Below are positions 14,952 through 23,140 of a DNA stretch of 43,912 nucleotides, piece after piece. The position numbers were made by a program, and so were the translations under genes. The stretch covers positions 1 to 43,912 of the forward strand of contig JAKEFK010000236.1 in the NCBI GenBank assembly GCA_022616075.1, written 5' to 3'. This DNA is from a bacterium (lineage in GTDB: Bacteria > Acidobacteriota > HRBIN11 > JAKEFK01). Below the pieces are notes generated by a model, which had not been told where the DNA came from, made no database searches, and saw only the letters and a program-made list of their open reading frames with translations. Positions within the stretch are counted from its first letter, which is position 1; the number at the start of each line of letters is the position of its first letter.

Positions 14952-17483
14952 CTACCCAAGGAAACGGCGGAGGACGGTGACGAGCCGGTCGTACTCGACC
15001 GGTTTCTGTAAATGTTCGTCGAATTGATATTCTCGTATGACAGAGCTTTTGTATTTTGCCGCGCCCGTGAACGCAGTCATGATTACAGCTTTGATTCTGG
15101 CTGTAACCGGATCCCGCTTTAGCATCGAACACATCTCGCGTCCATCGAGTTTTGGCATGAGTGCATCCGATATCACAAGCTCCGGTTTATAGTCCTTTGC
15201 CACCTGTAATCCTTCCTCACCGTTTCGTGCAAGGATCACCGAATATCCAAGACCGCGAATCAACCGGGATGCCACTTTCAGAACGCCTGGTTCATCGTCT
15301 ACAACAAGGACCAACGGGTGTTTGACCTGGTCAGGCGGCGGATTCGTGACAACCGGTCCACTCTCTTCTACGAAACGATTCTTCCTGTCCCAAAAAGATT
15401 CAGGAGCTGAGCCCCAAACGCCGTGCCTGTAATCCAACGTTGCCCTGCAAAAACATTTTTTACAGGAAGGGCAAACAACCGTTGAATCGGGAGTTATGCA
15501 TAAACACCAGGAAGCTTCATTCGCGTTGAACTTTGTCTGACAATTGAAACAGGTAATAACATAGGAAGGTCTCTCATCTTTCCACGCCGGCTCTCCGATG
15601 ATTGGTTGTTCGGGTGTCTCTACTTCCATCGGCTGCGTTGATTCAGTCGAAGCTGTTGCGGGCGCCGCCTTCATCTGCTGTTTTCTGAGAAACTCCGTTA
15701 ACAGATTCTTGGGAAGTGCCGGGCTAAAGAGATTTCCCTGATAACCATCACACCCGAGCTTCTCAAGATAGGAGTGCTCGCTTTGCGTTTCCACAGCTTT
15801 TGCTATCACGCGGATTTTCAAGCTGTGTGCAAGAAAAAGCGTGGATGCTACAACGGCAGATTGAGCCGATTCCTGGGTGATTCCACGAATGTGCCCGGGG
15901 TACAATTTGATTGCTTGAACCTGATACCGGCTCAAGTTCATCAACAAGCCACCGATGCTTCCAAAATCATCAATTGTCAAATTCACTCCCAAATCTGAAT
16001 ATTCCTTCAGCCTGCTGATCACCTTTTCTGCGTCTTTTAAAAGCACTTTTTCCGCAATTTCCAATTCCAGCAAATCAGGACGCATTCCCGAGGCACGCAG
16101 GATATGCGAAATCCTATCCACTCCCCCTTCCCAAAAAAAATTCTGTGAAAGATTCACTGAAACGCGCAGTGAGCCAAGCCCTTCCTTTTCCCATACATTT
16201 CGCTGGAGACAGGCCGTTCGTATCATCCATTCATCCAGCTGCGAAGCAATCCCGATCTGCTCAGACAGATCCAGAAAATTTCCCGGATACACTGTGAGCC
16301 CCTGAGGTTTCCTCCACCGGATCAAAGCTTCCACCGATTCTGCCTCATTGGAAGAAAAGCGGACAACCGGTTGATAATGCAAAGCAAATTCTTGTTTTGC
16401 CGTGGCATCTTTTAATTCCTTCCGTGATACCAGGAAAGTCCGGATCTTCTCGTTCATTTCCCTGGAATAAAACCGGATGGAATTGCCCGGCGTTTTGCGG
16501 GAAACCTCCAGCGCGATTTCGGCATGATTCATCAATGTTTCAGGATCCGATCCATCCACCGGAAAAAGACTGATGCCGATGCTTCCGGAGAGACTCACCA
16601 GTTTTCCGTCAACTTCCAGCGGCCGGCTCAAGCTGAGCAACATTTTCTCTGCAACGGTTGCTGTATCTTCAATGCTCCGAAGTCCACCAAGAGACCACAG
16701 AATCCTGTTAGCTCCCGCGCGAACAGCTACATCTCCTTCCCGCAGATTCTTCATGATCAGCTCCAGTGCCTGCTTGATGATTCTGTCTGCATTATGAAAG
16801 CCATGCGTTTTCGTCATTTCATCAAGACGCCCGATTTCCAGAAACATCACAGCAGTTAAATCAGCGCTCCTTCTGGCGTGAGCGAGCATAGGGGACATCA
16901 TAAGAGGGAAAAGTTTTGAGTTCGGTAACAGGGTCAACTCATCCCAGAGTGCTTGTTCGCGGAATCCTGTTTCGGTTTGCTCCTTTATCTGCCGGATTTG
17001 AAATTGAGCCTCTTCTTTTACTCTTTCAATTTCATTGTGCGCTTCCTCCTTGGCGGCTTGAAGGTTCGCTTTCAGATTTTCGTATTCGTCATCCGTATGC
17101 CGCTTTGGCAGAGCTGCTGATTTTAAAGCTAAACCAAGGACCGTAGCTACATTTTCCAGCCACCGGGAAAGGCCGTCATCCAGTCTCACAATAGGATCGG
17201 AGTGACCAACAATCAGTGCGCCGCCGCCGTTCGGGAAGTAAAAAAGGAAAGTTGCATCCGGCGAAATCGAATCGGCTGTTTCGATTTCTCTGAATGCCTC
17301 ACACGATCCGGAATCATAGTCAATCCGAACAAAAGGAAAGGATGCTGGAAATTCGTTGACGATTTCCTGAAAGATGTCCGCAACAGGCTTTTTCGAGCGG
17401 ATCTTATCCATGATAAACTGCAGCCCCTCATACTGCTGGGATGCAGTCATTTTCATGAATTTTTTAGAGCCTTTTTTTGCCAT
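14952..17483 (-). CDS. Degenerate GGDEF-EAL protein with zinc-ribbon-like insert and C-terminal receiver domain
   Basis: This protein has 843 residues. From the N-terminus there is a GAF-like region (20-125), a charged coiled coil (130-178), a GGDEF fold (180-340), an EAL fold (362-600), a cysteine cluster (CFNC at 645-648, then C660, C662, and CPSCKKCFC at 671-679), and a receiver (722-843) with D773 in VISDALMPKLDG. The GGDEF signature reads RAGAN, so cyclase activity is unlikely. The EAL domain keeps EAL (385-387) and DDFG (505-508). It has KLY where KID is usual and AKAVET where AEGVET is usual, so phosphodiesterase activity is doubtful. It may bind c-di-GMP or act as a phospho-controlled scaffold. 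The start at 17483 (MAKKGSKKF) lies 11 bases after the ctaM stop, which places it at the end of the oxidase locus. An in-frame upstream start at 17573 would overlap ctaM. Confidence 0.87.
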   Translation of the reverse strand: MAKKGSKKFMKMTASQQYEGLQFIMDKIRSKKPVADIFQEIVNEFPASFPFVRIDYDSGSCEAFREIETADSISPDATFLFYFPNGGGALIVGHSDPIVRLDDGLSRWLENVATVLGLALKSAALPKRHTDDEYENLKANLQAAKEEAHNEIERVKEEAQFQIRQIKEQTETGFREQALWDELTLLPNSKLFPLMMSPMLAHARRSADLTAVMFLEIGRLDEMTKTHGFHNADRIIKQALELIMKNLREGDVAVRAGANRILWSLGGLRSIEDTATVAEKMLLSLSRPLEVDGKLVSLSGSIGISLFPVDGSDPETLMNHAEIALEVSRKTPGNSIRFYSREMNEKIRTFLVSRKELKDATAKQEFALHYQPVVRFSSNEAESVEALIRWRKPQGLTVYPGNFLDLSEQIGIASQLDEWMIRTACLQRNVWEKEGLGSLRVSVNLSQNFFWEGGVDRISHILRASGMRPDLLELEIAEKVLLKDAEKVISRLKEYSDLGVNLTIDDFGSIGGLLMNLSRYQVQAIKLYPGHIRGITQESAQSAVVASTLFLAHSLKIRVIAKAVETQSEHSYLEKLGCDGYQGNLFSPALPKNLLTEFLRKQQMKAAPATASTESTQPMEVETPEQPIIGEPAWKDERPSYVITCFNCQTKFNANEASWCLCITPDSTVVCPSCKKCFCRATLDYRHGVWGSAPESFWDRKNRFVEESGPVVTNPPPDQVKHPLVLVVDDEPGVLKVASRLIRGLGYSVILARNGEEGLQVAKDYKPELVISDALMPKLDGREMCSMLKRDPVTARIKAVIMTAFTGAAKYKSSVIREYQFDEHLQKPVEYDRLVTVLRRFLG

Positions 17484-17494
17484 ATCAGAGCACC

Positions 17495-17917
17495 CTACCA
17501 GTCCATGCGATAAAGCATCCAGTAAACCAAAACCCCCGTGATGGAAACGTAAAGCCATATCGGAAATCCCCACCGCGCGATCCTTCGATGTTTATCGAAC
17601 TGGCCCTTCCACGCCCGGTAAAGAGTGATCACAGCAAGTGGAGGAACTGCCGCTGCCAGAATCGTGTGGCTGATCAAAATCAAAAAGTAAATGGTTCTTG
17701 CGGGACCGGCACCGGGAAATGGTTTGGAGCCTGCGAGCACATGATAAGTCAAATACGACCCAAGAAAAAGAATGGAAGCAACAAAGGCAATCACCATGCA
17801 CACGCGATGTTGTTGCACCTTCTTCGCGCGAATAAAACGGTAACCAATCACGAGAAACAACGCACTCGTAGAATTCAACAATGCGTTAACGGTAGGTAGG
17901 TCACCGGTACTGAGCAT
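17495..17917 (-). CDS. ctaM: DUF420 membrane protein, CtaM-like cytochrome oxidase maturation factor
   Basis: This 140-residue protein has four membrane helices. Conserved family features include LNSTSALFLVIGYRFIR in helix 1, HRVCMVIAFVASILFLGSYL in helix 2 and the ISHTILAAAVPPLAVITLYRAW region with its His. DUF420 proteins (Bacillus YozB, Staphylococcus CtaM) are required for function of heme-A oxidases, which fits the position directly after ctaA and ctaB. The ATG at 17917 was chosen, but GGAGG lies about 15 bases upstream. A GTG at 17941 is an alternative that would add eight residues. It is followed after 11 bases by the GGDEF-EAL-receiver gene. The symbol rests on family membership and context. 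Confidence 0.82.
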   Translation of the reverse strand: MLSTGDLPTVNALLNSTSALFLVIGYRFIRAKKVQQHRVCMVIAFVASILFLGSYLTYHVLAGSKPFPGAGPARTIYFLILISHTILAAAVPPLAVITLYRAWKGQFDKHRRIARWGFPIWLYVSITGVLVYWMLYRMDW

Positions 17918-17962
17918 CTTTGAAAATACAATTCCTCCCACCCGATTTTAAATAACCAGAGC

Positions 17963-18042
17963 AGCACCGCAGAGACGCTGAGAAAAGTGAGAATATTTTA
18001 TCTCTATCCTATCTCTGCGACTCTGCGACTCGGCGGTTTTGC
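17963..18042. repeat. Palindromic repeat, CCGCAGAGACGC family (copy 1)
   Basis: The left arm is AGCACCGCAGAGACGCTGAG (17963-17982). The right arm (18021-18043) is CTCTGCGACTCGGCGGTTTT then GCT, a near complement, with an AT-rich centre. It abuts the stop codon of the heme farnesyltransferase gene. Related copies lie at 18901, 19940 and 37928. Confidence 0.8.
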
Positions 18043-18993
18043 TCAGTTCTGCTTTGCAAGCATCATTAGTATCAGCAAGCACGGCAAATAGACAACCGAC
18101 GTCAACAGCAATCTCCGCGCGGAGAATGCATCTTTCATACGCGCCAGTCTGATACCCATGTACAAAAACACAGCGCCAAGAACAAAGGCGCCAACAAAAT
18201 ATATCTGTCCAAAAACACCCAGCGCGGCAGGTAATAGTGTAATACAAAGCAAAGCTAAAGTTTCCAAAATAATTTGGCGGCTCGTCTGTCTTCCGTCCTT
18301 ATCGACCACGGGCAGCATGGGAAATCCGCCCCGTTCATAGTCTTCACGGTAAAGCCAGGCGATGGAAAGGAAATGAGGTAATTGCCATAGAAACAGGATT
18401 GCAAAAAGCCACCATGCTTCAAAATCCAGTGAGTTTCTTACAGCGGTCCAACCCATCATGGGAGGGATGGCTCCCGGAATCGCCCCGACCACAGTGCACA
18501 GTGATGTTCGCTTCTTTAGCGGCGTATAAGCAAAAAGATACAAGCCGGCGGTAATCACCGAAAGAATGCTGGTGAGTAAGTTGACCAGAAGCAACAGATG
18601 GAGCGCGCCGGCCAAACAGAGGATCGAGCCGAAAAAGACTGCTTGCAGAACAGACAGCCGGCCGGAAGGAATGGGACGACTCTCCGTGCGCCGCATTTTT
18701 GAATCCGGTTCCCATTCAAATGCCATGTTCAGCGCGCTCGCGCCGGCAGCAATCCATGCCGTGCCAAAAAGGGTGTGGATCAGTAACCAAACCGGAACCG
18801 TATCCGCAGCGCCAAGATAAAAACCCACAAGCGTCGTGCAAACAACCAGCAATGTGATTCGTGGCTTGGTAAGACTCAAAAACTCCGGAAACGCCGCTCG
18901 AGCAACACCGCAGAGACGCCGAGTCGCTGAGATAAGGAGGAGCGAACTTTTTTCTCCGCGTCTTTGCGTCTCTGCGGTGATGCTTGTTTTCAT
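18043..18993 (-). CDS. ctaB: Protoheme IX farnesyltransferase with repeat-encoded N-terminal extension
   Basis: This 316-residue UbiA-type prenyltransferase makes heme O from heme B and farnesyl diphosphate in the inner membrane. The core begins at FLSLTKPRITLLVVCTTLVG. The first diphosphate-binding motif is SALNMAFEWEPDSKMRRTES (usual pattern N-x3-D-x3-D, here with Glu at the first acidic position). The second motif is WLYREDYERGGFPMLP. About eight or nine membrane helices are present. The start ATG at 18993 overlaps the ctaA stop (ATGA), so the genes look translationally coupled. Residues about 4-31 are encoded by a palindromic repeat (18901-18984). They read SITAETQRRGEKSSLLLISA and onward, a sequence not belonging to the family. 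The open frame also extends upstream of 18993, but that lies within ctaA. Confidence 0.92.
   Translation of the reverse strand: MKTSITAETQRRGEKSSLLLISATRRLCGVARAAFPEFLSLTKPRITLLVVCTTLVGFYLGAADTVPVWLLIHTLFGTAWIAAGASALNMAFEWEPDSKMRRTESRPIPSGRLSVLQAVFFGSILCLAGALHLLLLVNLLTSILSVITAGLYLFAYTPLKKRTSLCTVVGAIPGAIPPMMGWTAVRNSLDFEAWWLFAILFLWQLPHFLSIAWLYREDYERGGFPMLPVVDKDGRQTSRQIILETLALLCITLLPAALGVFGQIYFVGAFVLGAVFLYMGIRLARMKDAFSARRLLLTSVVYLPCLLILMMLAKQN
18901..18984. repeat. Palindromic repeat, CCGCAGAGACGC family (copy 2), inside the ctaB reading frame
   Basis: The left arm is AGCAACACCGCAGAGACGCC followed by GAG (18901-18923). The right arm (18954-18984) is CTCCGCGTCTTTGCGTCTCT then GCGGTGATGCT, largely complementary. 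It lies wholly between the ctaB start codon and the conserved core of CtaB, and it keeps the frame open. Confidence 0.85.
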
Positions 18994-19928
18994 ATGGCTC
19001 TGACCGCCGGCTGCCAGACCGCAGCGGCTTGATCCTTCGGAGACCGGAAAATTCTGTAGGACCGAAGAGTCAGAACGAGACTGGCTCCAAGAAGAATAGC
19101 GCCGACAATCACATGCGCGGTTGCAAAAAGGACTCCCGTTCTCGTCCAAACGGTAAAGGCGCCCAGCGTGATCTGTACCATCACAAGCAGGATAAGCACC
19201 ACAGAAGGCCGAAAAAGGACGGGCTCCTTTCTATACGAACCTATTACAACTAATAGGTTCCAACTAATAATAGCTAAAACAAGCAATGCGCCCACGCGGT
19301 GTGCAAAATGGATCGCCACTTCCGGAGTCATGAAGGGCGGGATGATTTTGCCAAAAGCGAGCGGAAAATCAGGAATGGCAAGCGCAGCGTTGCTATGCCT
19401 CATCCAGGAACCCAGAATCAGCTGAAGGTAGATCAAACCGGTAGCAAGGATAAAGCGTCCGGTTGGATTCCCAGCCGGAGGTTTTCCAGTGCGAGTACCG
19501 TTCTCCTTCCACCATCGCGATGTAAAAACGGCCAGGCAAACGATCATACAGAAGAAAGTTTGCGCGAGTGTGGCATGCACAGTGGAAACCCAGGTAGGCA
19601 GAAAATACAGGACCGTAATGCCTCCAAGTATGGCTTGCGCAATCACCGAAAGTAACGCCGCTGTGCCGAAAAGACGCACTCCTTTACGCGGCTCTTTCCA
19701 CCATAACCATGCAGTCAGAATAACCGTTAATATCCCCACAAAGCCTGCGATCATTCTGTGGCCATGTTCGTAGAAGACACCTCCAATCATCGGGGGAAAC
19801 CACATTCCGTAAGACTTTGGCCAATCCGGAACTGCAAGTCCGTAATCCTGGCTGGTTACCAGTCCCCCGGCAACAATCAACAGCAACGTCGCCAACACCA
19901 TAAACCGCAAGTATCGATTCAACCACAT
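18990..19928 (-). CDS. ctaA: Heme A synthase (COX15/CtaA family)
   Basis: This 312-residue protein with eight membrane helices oxidises the methyl group of heme O to formyl, giving heme A for the aa3-type oxidase. The four heme-ligand histidines of the family are visible in YEHGHRMIAG, VSTVHATLAQ, IHFAHRVGA and FATAHVIVGA. The N-terminus MWLNRYLRFMVLATLLLIVA and the segment GLVTSQDYGLAVPDWPKSYG match the family. The stop overlaps the ctaB start by four bases. A palindromic repeat begins 11 bases upstream of the ATG, and no clear Shine-Dalgarno sequence is present. Confidence 0.95.
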   Translation of the reverse strand: MWLNRYLRFMVLATLLLIVAGGLVTSQDYGLAVPDWPKSYGMWFPPMIGGVFYEHGHRMIAGFVGILTVILTAWLWWKEPRKGVRLFGTAALLSVIAQAILGGITVLYFLPTWVSTVHATLAQTFFCMIVCLAVFTSRWWKENGTRTGKPPAGNPTGRFILATGLIYLQLILGSWMRHSNAALAIPDFPLAFGKIIPPFMTPEVAIHFAHRVGALLVLAIISWNLLVVIGSYRKEPVLFRPSVVLILLVMVQITLGAFTVWTRTGVLFATAHVIVGAILLGASLVLTLRSYRIFRSPKDQAAAVWQPAVRAI

Positions 19929-19939
19929 AGCAAAATTTT

Positions 19940-20010
19940 AACGGAGAGATCGCCGAGAACGCAGGGACAACAATTTTTTATTTCTCTGCGGTCTCTGCGG
20001 CCTCTGCGTT
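19940..20010. repeat. Palindromic repeat, CCGCAGAGACGC family (copy 3)
   Basis: The left arm AACGGAGAGATCGCCGAGAA (from 19940) pairs imperfectly with the right arm ending GCGGCCTCTGCGTT (20010), around an AT-rich centre. It fills the gap between the small membrane protein stop (20017) and the ctaA start (19928). Confidence 0.75.
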
Positions 20011-20016
20011 GAAAAA

Positions 20017-20280
20017 CTACAACTCTATGGACTCGCCACGCATGGCCGCCTGAACCTGCAGCAGACGCGCTCTGCGGATCCAGTAAAACGCCACACCGCC
20101 AATGCCGCAAAGAACCACGCCCACCACGCCGAGTAACACGGCAACGCCCGCCTTGGCGCCATGCGTCATGGAGGAATTTGGATCGCCAAAGCAAACAGCG
20201 CAGGCTCCGGCATCTTGCATCAAAAGTGTAGCGAGAGCAACTAGAAGCAGCACTCGCAAAACAATCCTCATAAAACTCAT
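20017..20280 (-). CDS. Small membrane protein of the oxidase locus, function unknown
   Basis: This 87-residue protein has a signal-like first helix (MSFMRIVLRVLLLVALATLL) followed by GACAVCFGDPNSSMTHGAKA, a second helix (GVAVLLGVVGVVLCGIGGVA) and a basic tail. The CxxC (ACAVCF) plus His could bind copper or heme or form a disulphide, but this is inference. The start ATG at 20280 overlaps the preceding stop (ATGA). A longer frame upstream is inside the neighbouring gene. Its place between oxidase subunits and ctaA suggests a role in oxidase assembly. Confidence 0.78.
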   Translation of the reverse strand: MSFMRIVLRVLLLVALATLLMQDAGACAVCFGDPNSSMTHGAKAGVAVLLGVVGVVLCGIGGVAFYWIRRARLLQVQAAMRGESIEL

Positions 20281-20483
20281 AAATAACTCTCGTTTTTTAA
20301 TTTCCGCATAAACCAACGGAAATAGAATAAGAGCAAAATCGTTGCAACCACGGAACCGAGCCCCATAAGCAGGTGCGTCCAATCTCCGCTTTGCCTGTAA
20401 CTGTTCACGCCCCACCATCCAAACCATCCTGTCAGCAAAATCGATACGATGATGAAGAATACGTGAAACGCTTTTAAAGACAT
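20277..20483 (-). CDS. Small two-helix membrane protein in the oxidase locus
   Basis: This 68-residue protein has two predicted membrane helices (FHVFFIIVSILLTGWFGWWG and LLMGLGSVVATILLLFYFRW) and a basic end (FMRKLKNESYL). AGGATG precedes the start at 20483, seven bases after the coxD stop. The stop overlaps the next gene's ATG. Similar short membrane proteins follow oxidase subunit IV genes in related genomes as far as I recall. A precise function cannot be given. Confidence 0.75.
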   Translation of the reverse strand: MSLKAFHVFFIIVSILLTGWFGWWGVNSYRQSGDWTHLLMGLGSVVATILLLFYFRWFMRKLKNESYL

Positions 20484-20490
20484 CCTAAAA

Positions 20491-20784
20491 TCAATAATGG
20501 CTCGATGTTGCCACCGGAAGCAATAGCAAATGAGCAAAGAAAATCAGACAAACAATCAAGACCCAAAAAATAATCGCTCTTTCAGAGATCAAATGCATGA
20601 AATAACAGGCCACAAGCGATCCCTTCACCGTCGCGACGAGCAGCGCAAACGTAATTGCCCAGAACGCCGGTAGGTGCAAATAGGAAATCCCTACCGTGAT
20701 AATCGTCAAGGCCGCTAAAGCAGCAAACACTGTGATATAAACTTTTACATGTTTTCGGATTTCTTCGGCGGAATCTGCGCTCAT
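20491..20784 (-). CDS. coxD: Cytochrome c oxidase subunit IV-type protein
   Basis: This 97-residue protein has three membrane helices and is typical of the bacterial CtaF/CyoD-like subunit IV family. The N-terminus MSADSAEEIRKHVKVYITVF leads into helix 1. ATVKGSLVACYFMHLISERA carries the conserved K-x-x-L-V-x-x-x-F-M-H-L pattern, and the protein ends HLLLLPVATSSHY. It stabilises the oxidase core. The start at 20784 is set by GGAGGGG just upstream. It follows coxC by eight bases. Confidence 0.9.
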   Translation of the reverse strand: MSADSAEEIRKHVKVYITVFAALAALTIITVGISYLHLPAFWAITFALLVATVKGSLVACYFMHLISERAIIFWVLIVCLIFFAHLLLLPVATSSHY

Positions 20785-20792
20785 GTCCCCTC

Positions 20793-21386
20793 CTATAAAA
20801 GATAAAGAACCGGAAACAGAAAGATCCATACAAGATCCACAAAATGCCAGTACAAGCCGGCATACTCAATCCGGTTTGCGAATCGATCCGGCTCGGATCT
20901 CCACACTTTGGCTCCAGGTCCCCAGAGATAACTGTTTACAATGATTCCACCAATAACGTGAAGACCATGCAATCCTGTCAACGTAAAGTAAATAGCAAAA
21001 AACGTACTGGTGCTCGGATAGATTTCATGGTGGAACTTTGCTGTATATTCAAAGTACTTCACCACAAGAAACCCAAACGCAAGAAGAATCGTGAGTCCCA
21101 GATAAAGTCTGAATTTCTTGAATTGATCCATTTTTAAAGAAGCCCACGCCATAACCATCGTCACGGAAGAGGCAATCAGGACCATTGTGTTGAGTGTCGC
21201 AAGCGGAATAGAAAGTCCTACATCTCTTCCATGAGGCCATACATCGGCTCCCACGCGCAACAGCACGTAACTGGAAAACAACGCGCCGAAGAGCATCACT
21301 TCTGAAGCAAGAAAAAGCCAGATGCCAAATTTTCCATTCGGGATCCCGGTAACAGGATTTGCTTTAACGCTATACGGAATCTCCAT
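20793..21386 (-). CDS. coxC: Cytochrome c oxidase subunit III
   Basis: This 197-residue protein with about five membrane helices is the short bacterial form. Landmarks are the FGIWLFLASEVMLFGALFSS segment with its helix Glu, YFTLTGLHGLHVIGGIIVNS, and the C-terminal AGLYWHFVDLVWIFLFPVLY. The ATG at 21386 overlaps the coxA stop by one base (TGATG), with AAGGAGG upstream. It is part of the aa3-type oxidase operon and assists proton uptake and stability of subunit I. Confidence 0.95.
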   Translation of the reverse strand: MEIPYSVKANPVTGIPNGKFGIWLFLASEVMLFGALFSSYVLLRVGADVWPHGRDVGLSIPLATLNTMVLIASSVTMVMAWASLKMDQFKKFRLYLGLTILLAFGFLVVKYFEYTAKFHHEIYPSTSTFFAIYFTLTGLHGLHVIGGIIVNSYLWGPGAKVWRSEPDRFANRIEYAGLYWHFVDLVWIFLFPVLYLL

Positions 21387-23140
21387 CACGCCTCCTTTAT
21401 AAACTGCGGTGAAAAGTCTTTCTCTTTGCCGGGAACGCTGTACTCATACGGTTCCCGGTACACTTCCGGCGGAGTTGGGAAATTCCCATGCGGAGGAGGA
21501 GTGGGCGCGGACCATTCCAACGTTGTAGCATCCCATGGATTATCGGATGTAACCTTCCTTCCCTTCCACATGCTCCAGAAGAAATTAATGACGAAAGGAA
21601 TCTGAGAAATCGCAAGTAACCATGCGGACCAGGAAATGAATTCCATAAACGGTTGCATTGCTTTTCCCCAGGGAGTAGCTGTGGGGTCATAGTAACGACG
21701 ATTCATTCCTGCCATGCCTTGAATCAACATCGGCAGAAATACTCCATTCATGAAGACCAGCGAAAGCCAGAAATGAATCTTTCCCAGAACACTGTTCAAC
21801 ATCCGGCCCGTAACTTTTGGATACCAGTAGTAGATACCTGCAAAGAGCGCGAAGATCGTACCTGGCGCAACCACATAGTGGAAATGGCCGATCACGTACC
21901 AGGTATCGTGCAGGTGAATGTCCGAAGTTGTAAGACCGAGAGGAAGCCCGGTCAATCCTCCGATGGCAAACATCGGAAGAAATGCAATGGCAAACAGCAT
22001 GGGAGTTGTAAATCGGATCGAGGCGCCCCATAAGCTAAGCAACAACGATGTGAGAATGATGACCGAAGGTATCGAAATGATCATCGTGGTTGTCTGGAAA
22101 AACGTACTCATGGTTGTTCCCATTCCGGTCATAAACATGTGATGCGCCCATACCGTAAAGGACATTCCACCGATGAAAAGAATGGAGAACACAATCGTTT
22201 TGTAACCCCAGAGCGGCTTACGTGTATTGTTCGCGATCACTTCTGCGACAATACCCATTCCAGGAAGAATTAGAACGTAAACTTCCGGATGCGCCAGGAA
22301 CCAGAACAGATGTTGCCAAAGCAGGGGGCTGCCGCCGCCGGTGTTCGGAATCATTTGGCCGGATACCACAAGACCGCTTGGCAAGAAGAAACTTGTGCCC
22401 GCGAGACGATCCATCAATTGCAACACCGCCGCAGCTTCGAGTGGAGGAAAGGCAAGGAGAAGAAGAAATGCAGTAACAAACTGAGCCCAGACAAAAACTG
22501 GAAGTCGCCAGAAAGAAAGCCCTTTCGTGCGCATTTGAACGATGGTAACAATGAAATTAATGGAGCCAAGAAGCGAAGAGGTGATCAGGAAAACCATCCC
22601 TACCAGCCACCAGGTTTGGCCAACAGGTGCGATATCCGCAAGTGGCGTATAAGAAGTCCACCCTCCTTGCGCAGGACCTCCAGGAACAAAGAAGCTATAC
22701 AGCATGACCACGCCACCGACAAAATAGAACCAGTAGCTGGCGGCGTTGATTTTCGGAAAAGCCATATCTGGTGCCCCGATTTGCAATGGCATCACGTAAT
22801 TACCGAAGGCGCCTACAGCCAGCGGGACAATCCCCAAAAAGACCATGATTGTACCGTGCATGGCGCCAAGCATGTTGTAAAATTCCGGCAACATGATGCC
22901 ACCAGGCATAAAGTTTTCTCCAAGAATTTTCCCCAGCCATATCACCGGTTTTCCAGGATAAGCGAGCTGCCAGCGAAGCAACATGATCAGCGAAAAACCA
23001 AACAATAAAAAGACCAGTGCGGTAAGTCCGTATTGAATTCCGATCACTTTGTGATCTGTGGAGAAAACATACTTTCGCAAAAATCCGAGCTCTTCGTGAT
23101 GAGCTTCATGAACGGGATGATGGTTAACAACTTCGCTCAT
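21386..23140 (-). CDS. coxA: Cytochrome c oxidase subunit I (heme-copper oxidase, A-type)
   Basis: This 584-residue protein has 12 or more membrane helices. Heme a and CuB ligands are recognisable: MLGAMHGTIMVF, FWFLAHPEVYVLILPGMGIV (the His-Tyr pair and Glu of A1-type oxidases), AHHMFMTGM, and HDTWYVIGHFHYVVAPG with the last heme ligands. It reduces oxygen to water and pumps protons. The C-terminus is cytoplasmic and Pro-rich. The start overlaps the coxB stop (ATGA), with AAGGAG seven bases upstream. Confidence 0.97.
   Translation of the reverse strand: MSEVVNHHPVHEAHHEELGFLRKYVFSTDHKVIGIQYGLTALVFLLFGFSLIMLLRWQLAYPGKPVIWLGKILGENFMPGGIMLPEFYNMLGAMHGTIMVFLGIVPLAVGAFGNYVMPLQIGAPDMAFPKINAASYWFYFVGGVVMLYSFFVPGGPAQGGWTSYTPLADIAPVGQTWWLVGMVFLITSSLLGSINFIVTIVQMRTKGLSFWRLPVFVWAQFVTAFLLLLAFPPLEAAAVLQLMDRLAGTSFFLPSGLVVSGQMIPNTGGGSPLLWQHLFWFLAHPEVYVLILPGMGIVAEVIANNTRKPLWGYKTIVFSILFIGGMSFTVWAHHMFMTGMGTTMSTFFQTTTMIISIPSVIILTSLLLSLWGASIRFTTPMLFAIAFLPMFAIGGLTGLPLGLTTSDIHLHDTWYVIGHFHYVVAPGTIFALFAGIYYWYPKVTGRMLNSVLGKIHFWLSLVFMNGVFLPMLIQGMAGMNRRYYDPTATPWGKAMQPFMEFISWSAWLLAISQIPFVINFFWSMWKGRKVTSDNPWDATTLEWSAPTPPPHGNFPTPPEVYREPYEYSVPGKEKDFSPQFIKEA

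Noticed and set aside
18994-19149. Longer N-terminus of the heme farnesyltransferase frame
   Set aside because: The extension lies within ctaA in another frame and has no similarity to the family; the ATGA-coupled start at 18993 is better.
22289-23008. Plus-strand open frame (239 codons) opposite coxA
   Set aside because: The encoded sequence is low-complexity and charged with no family resemblance; coxA on the minus strand is certain.
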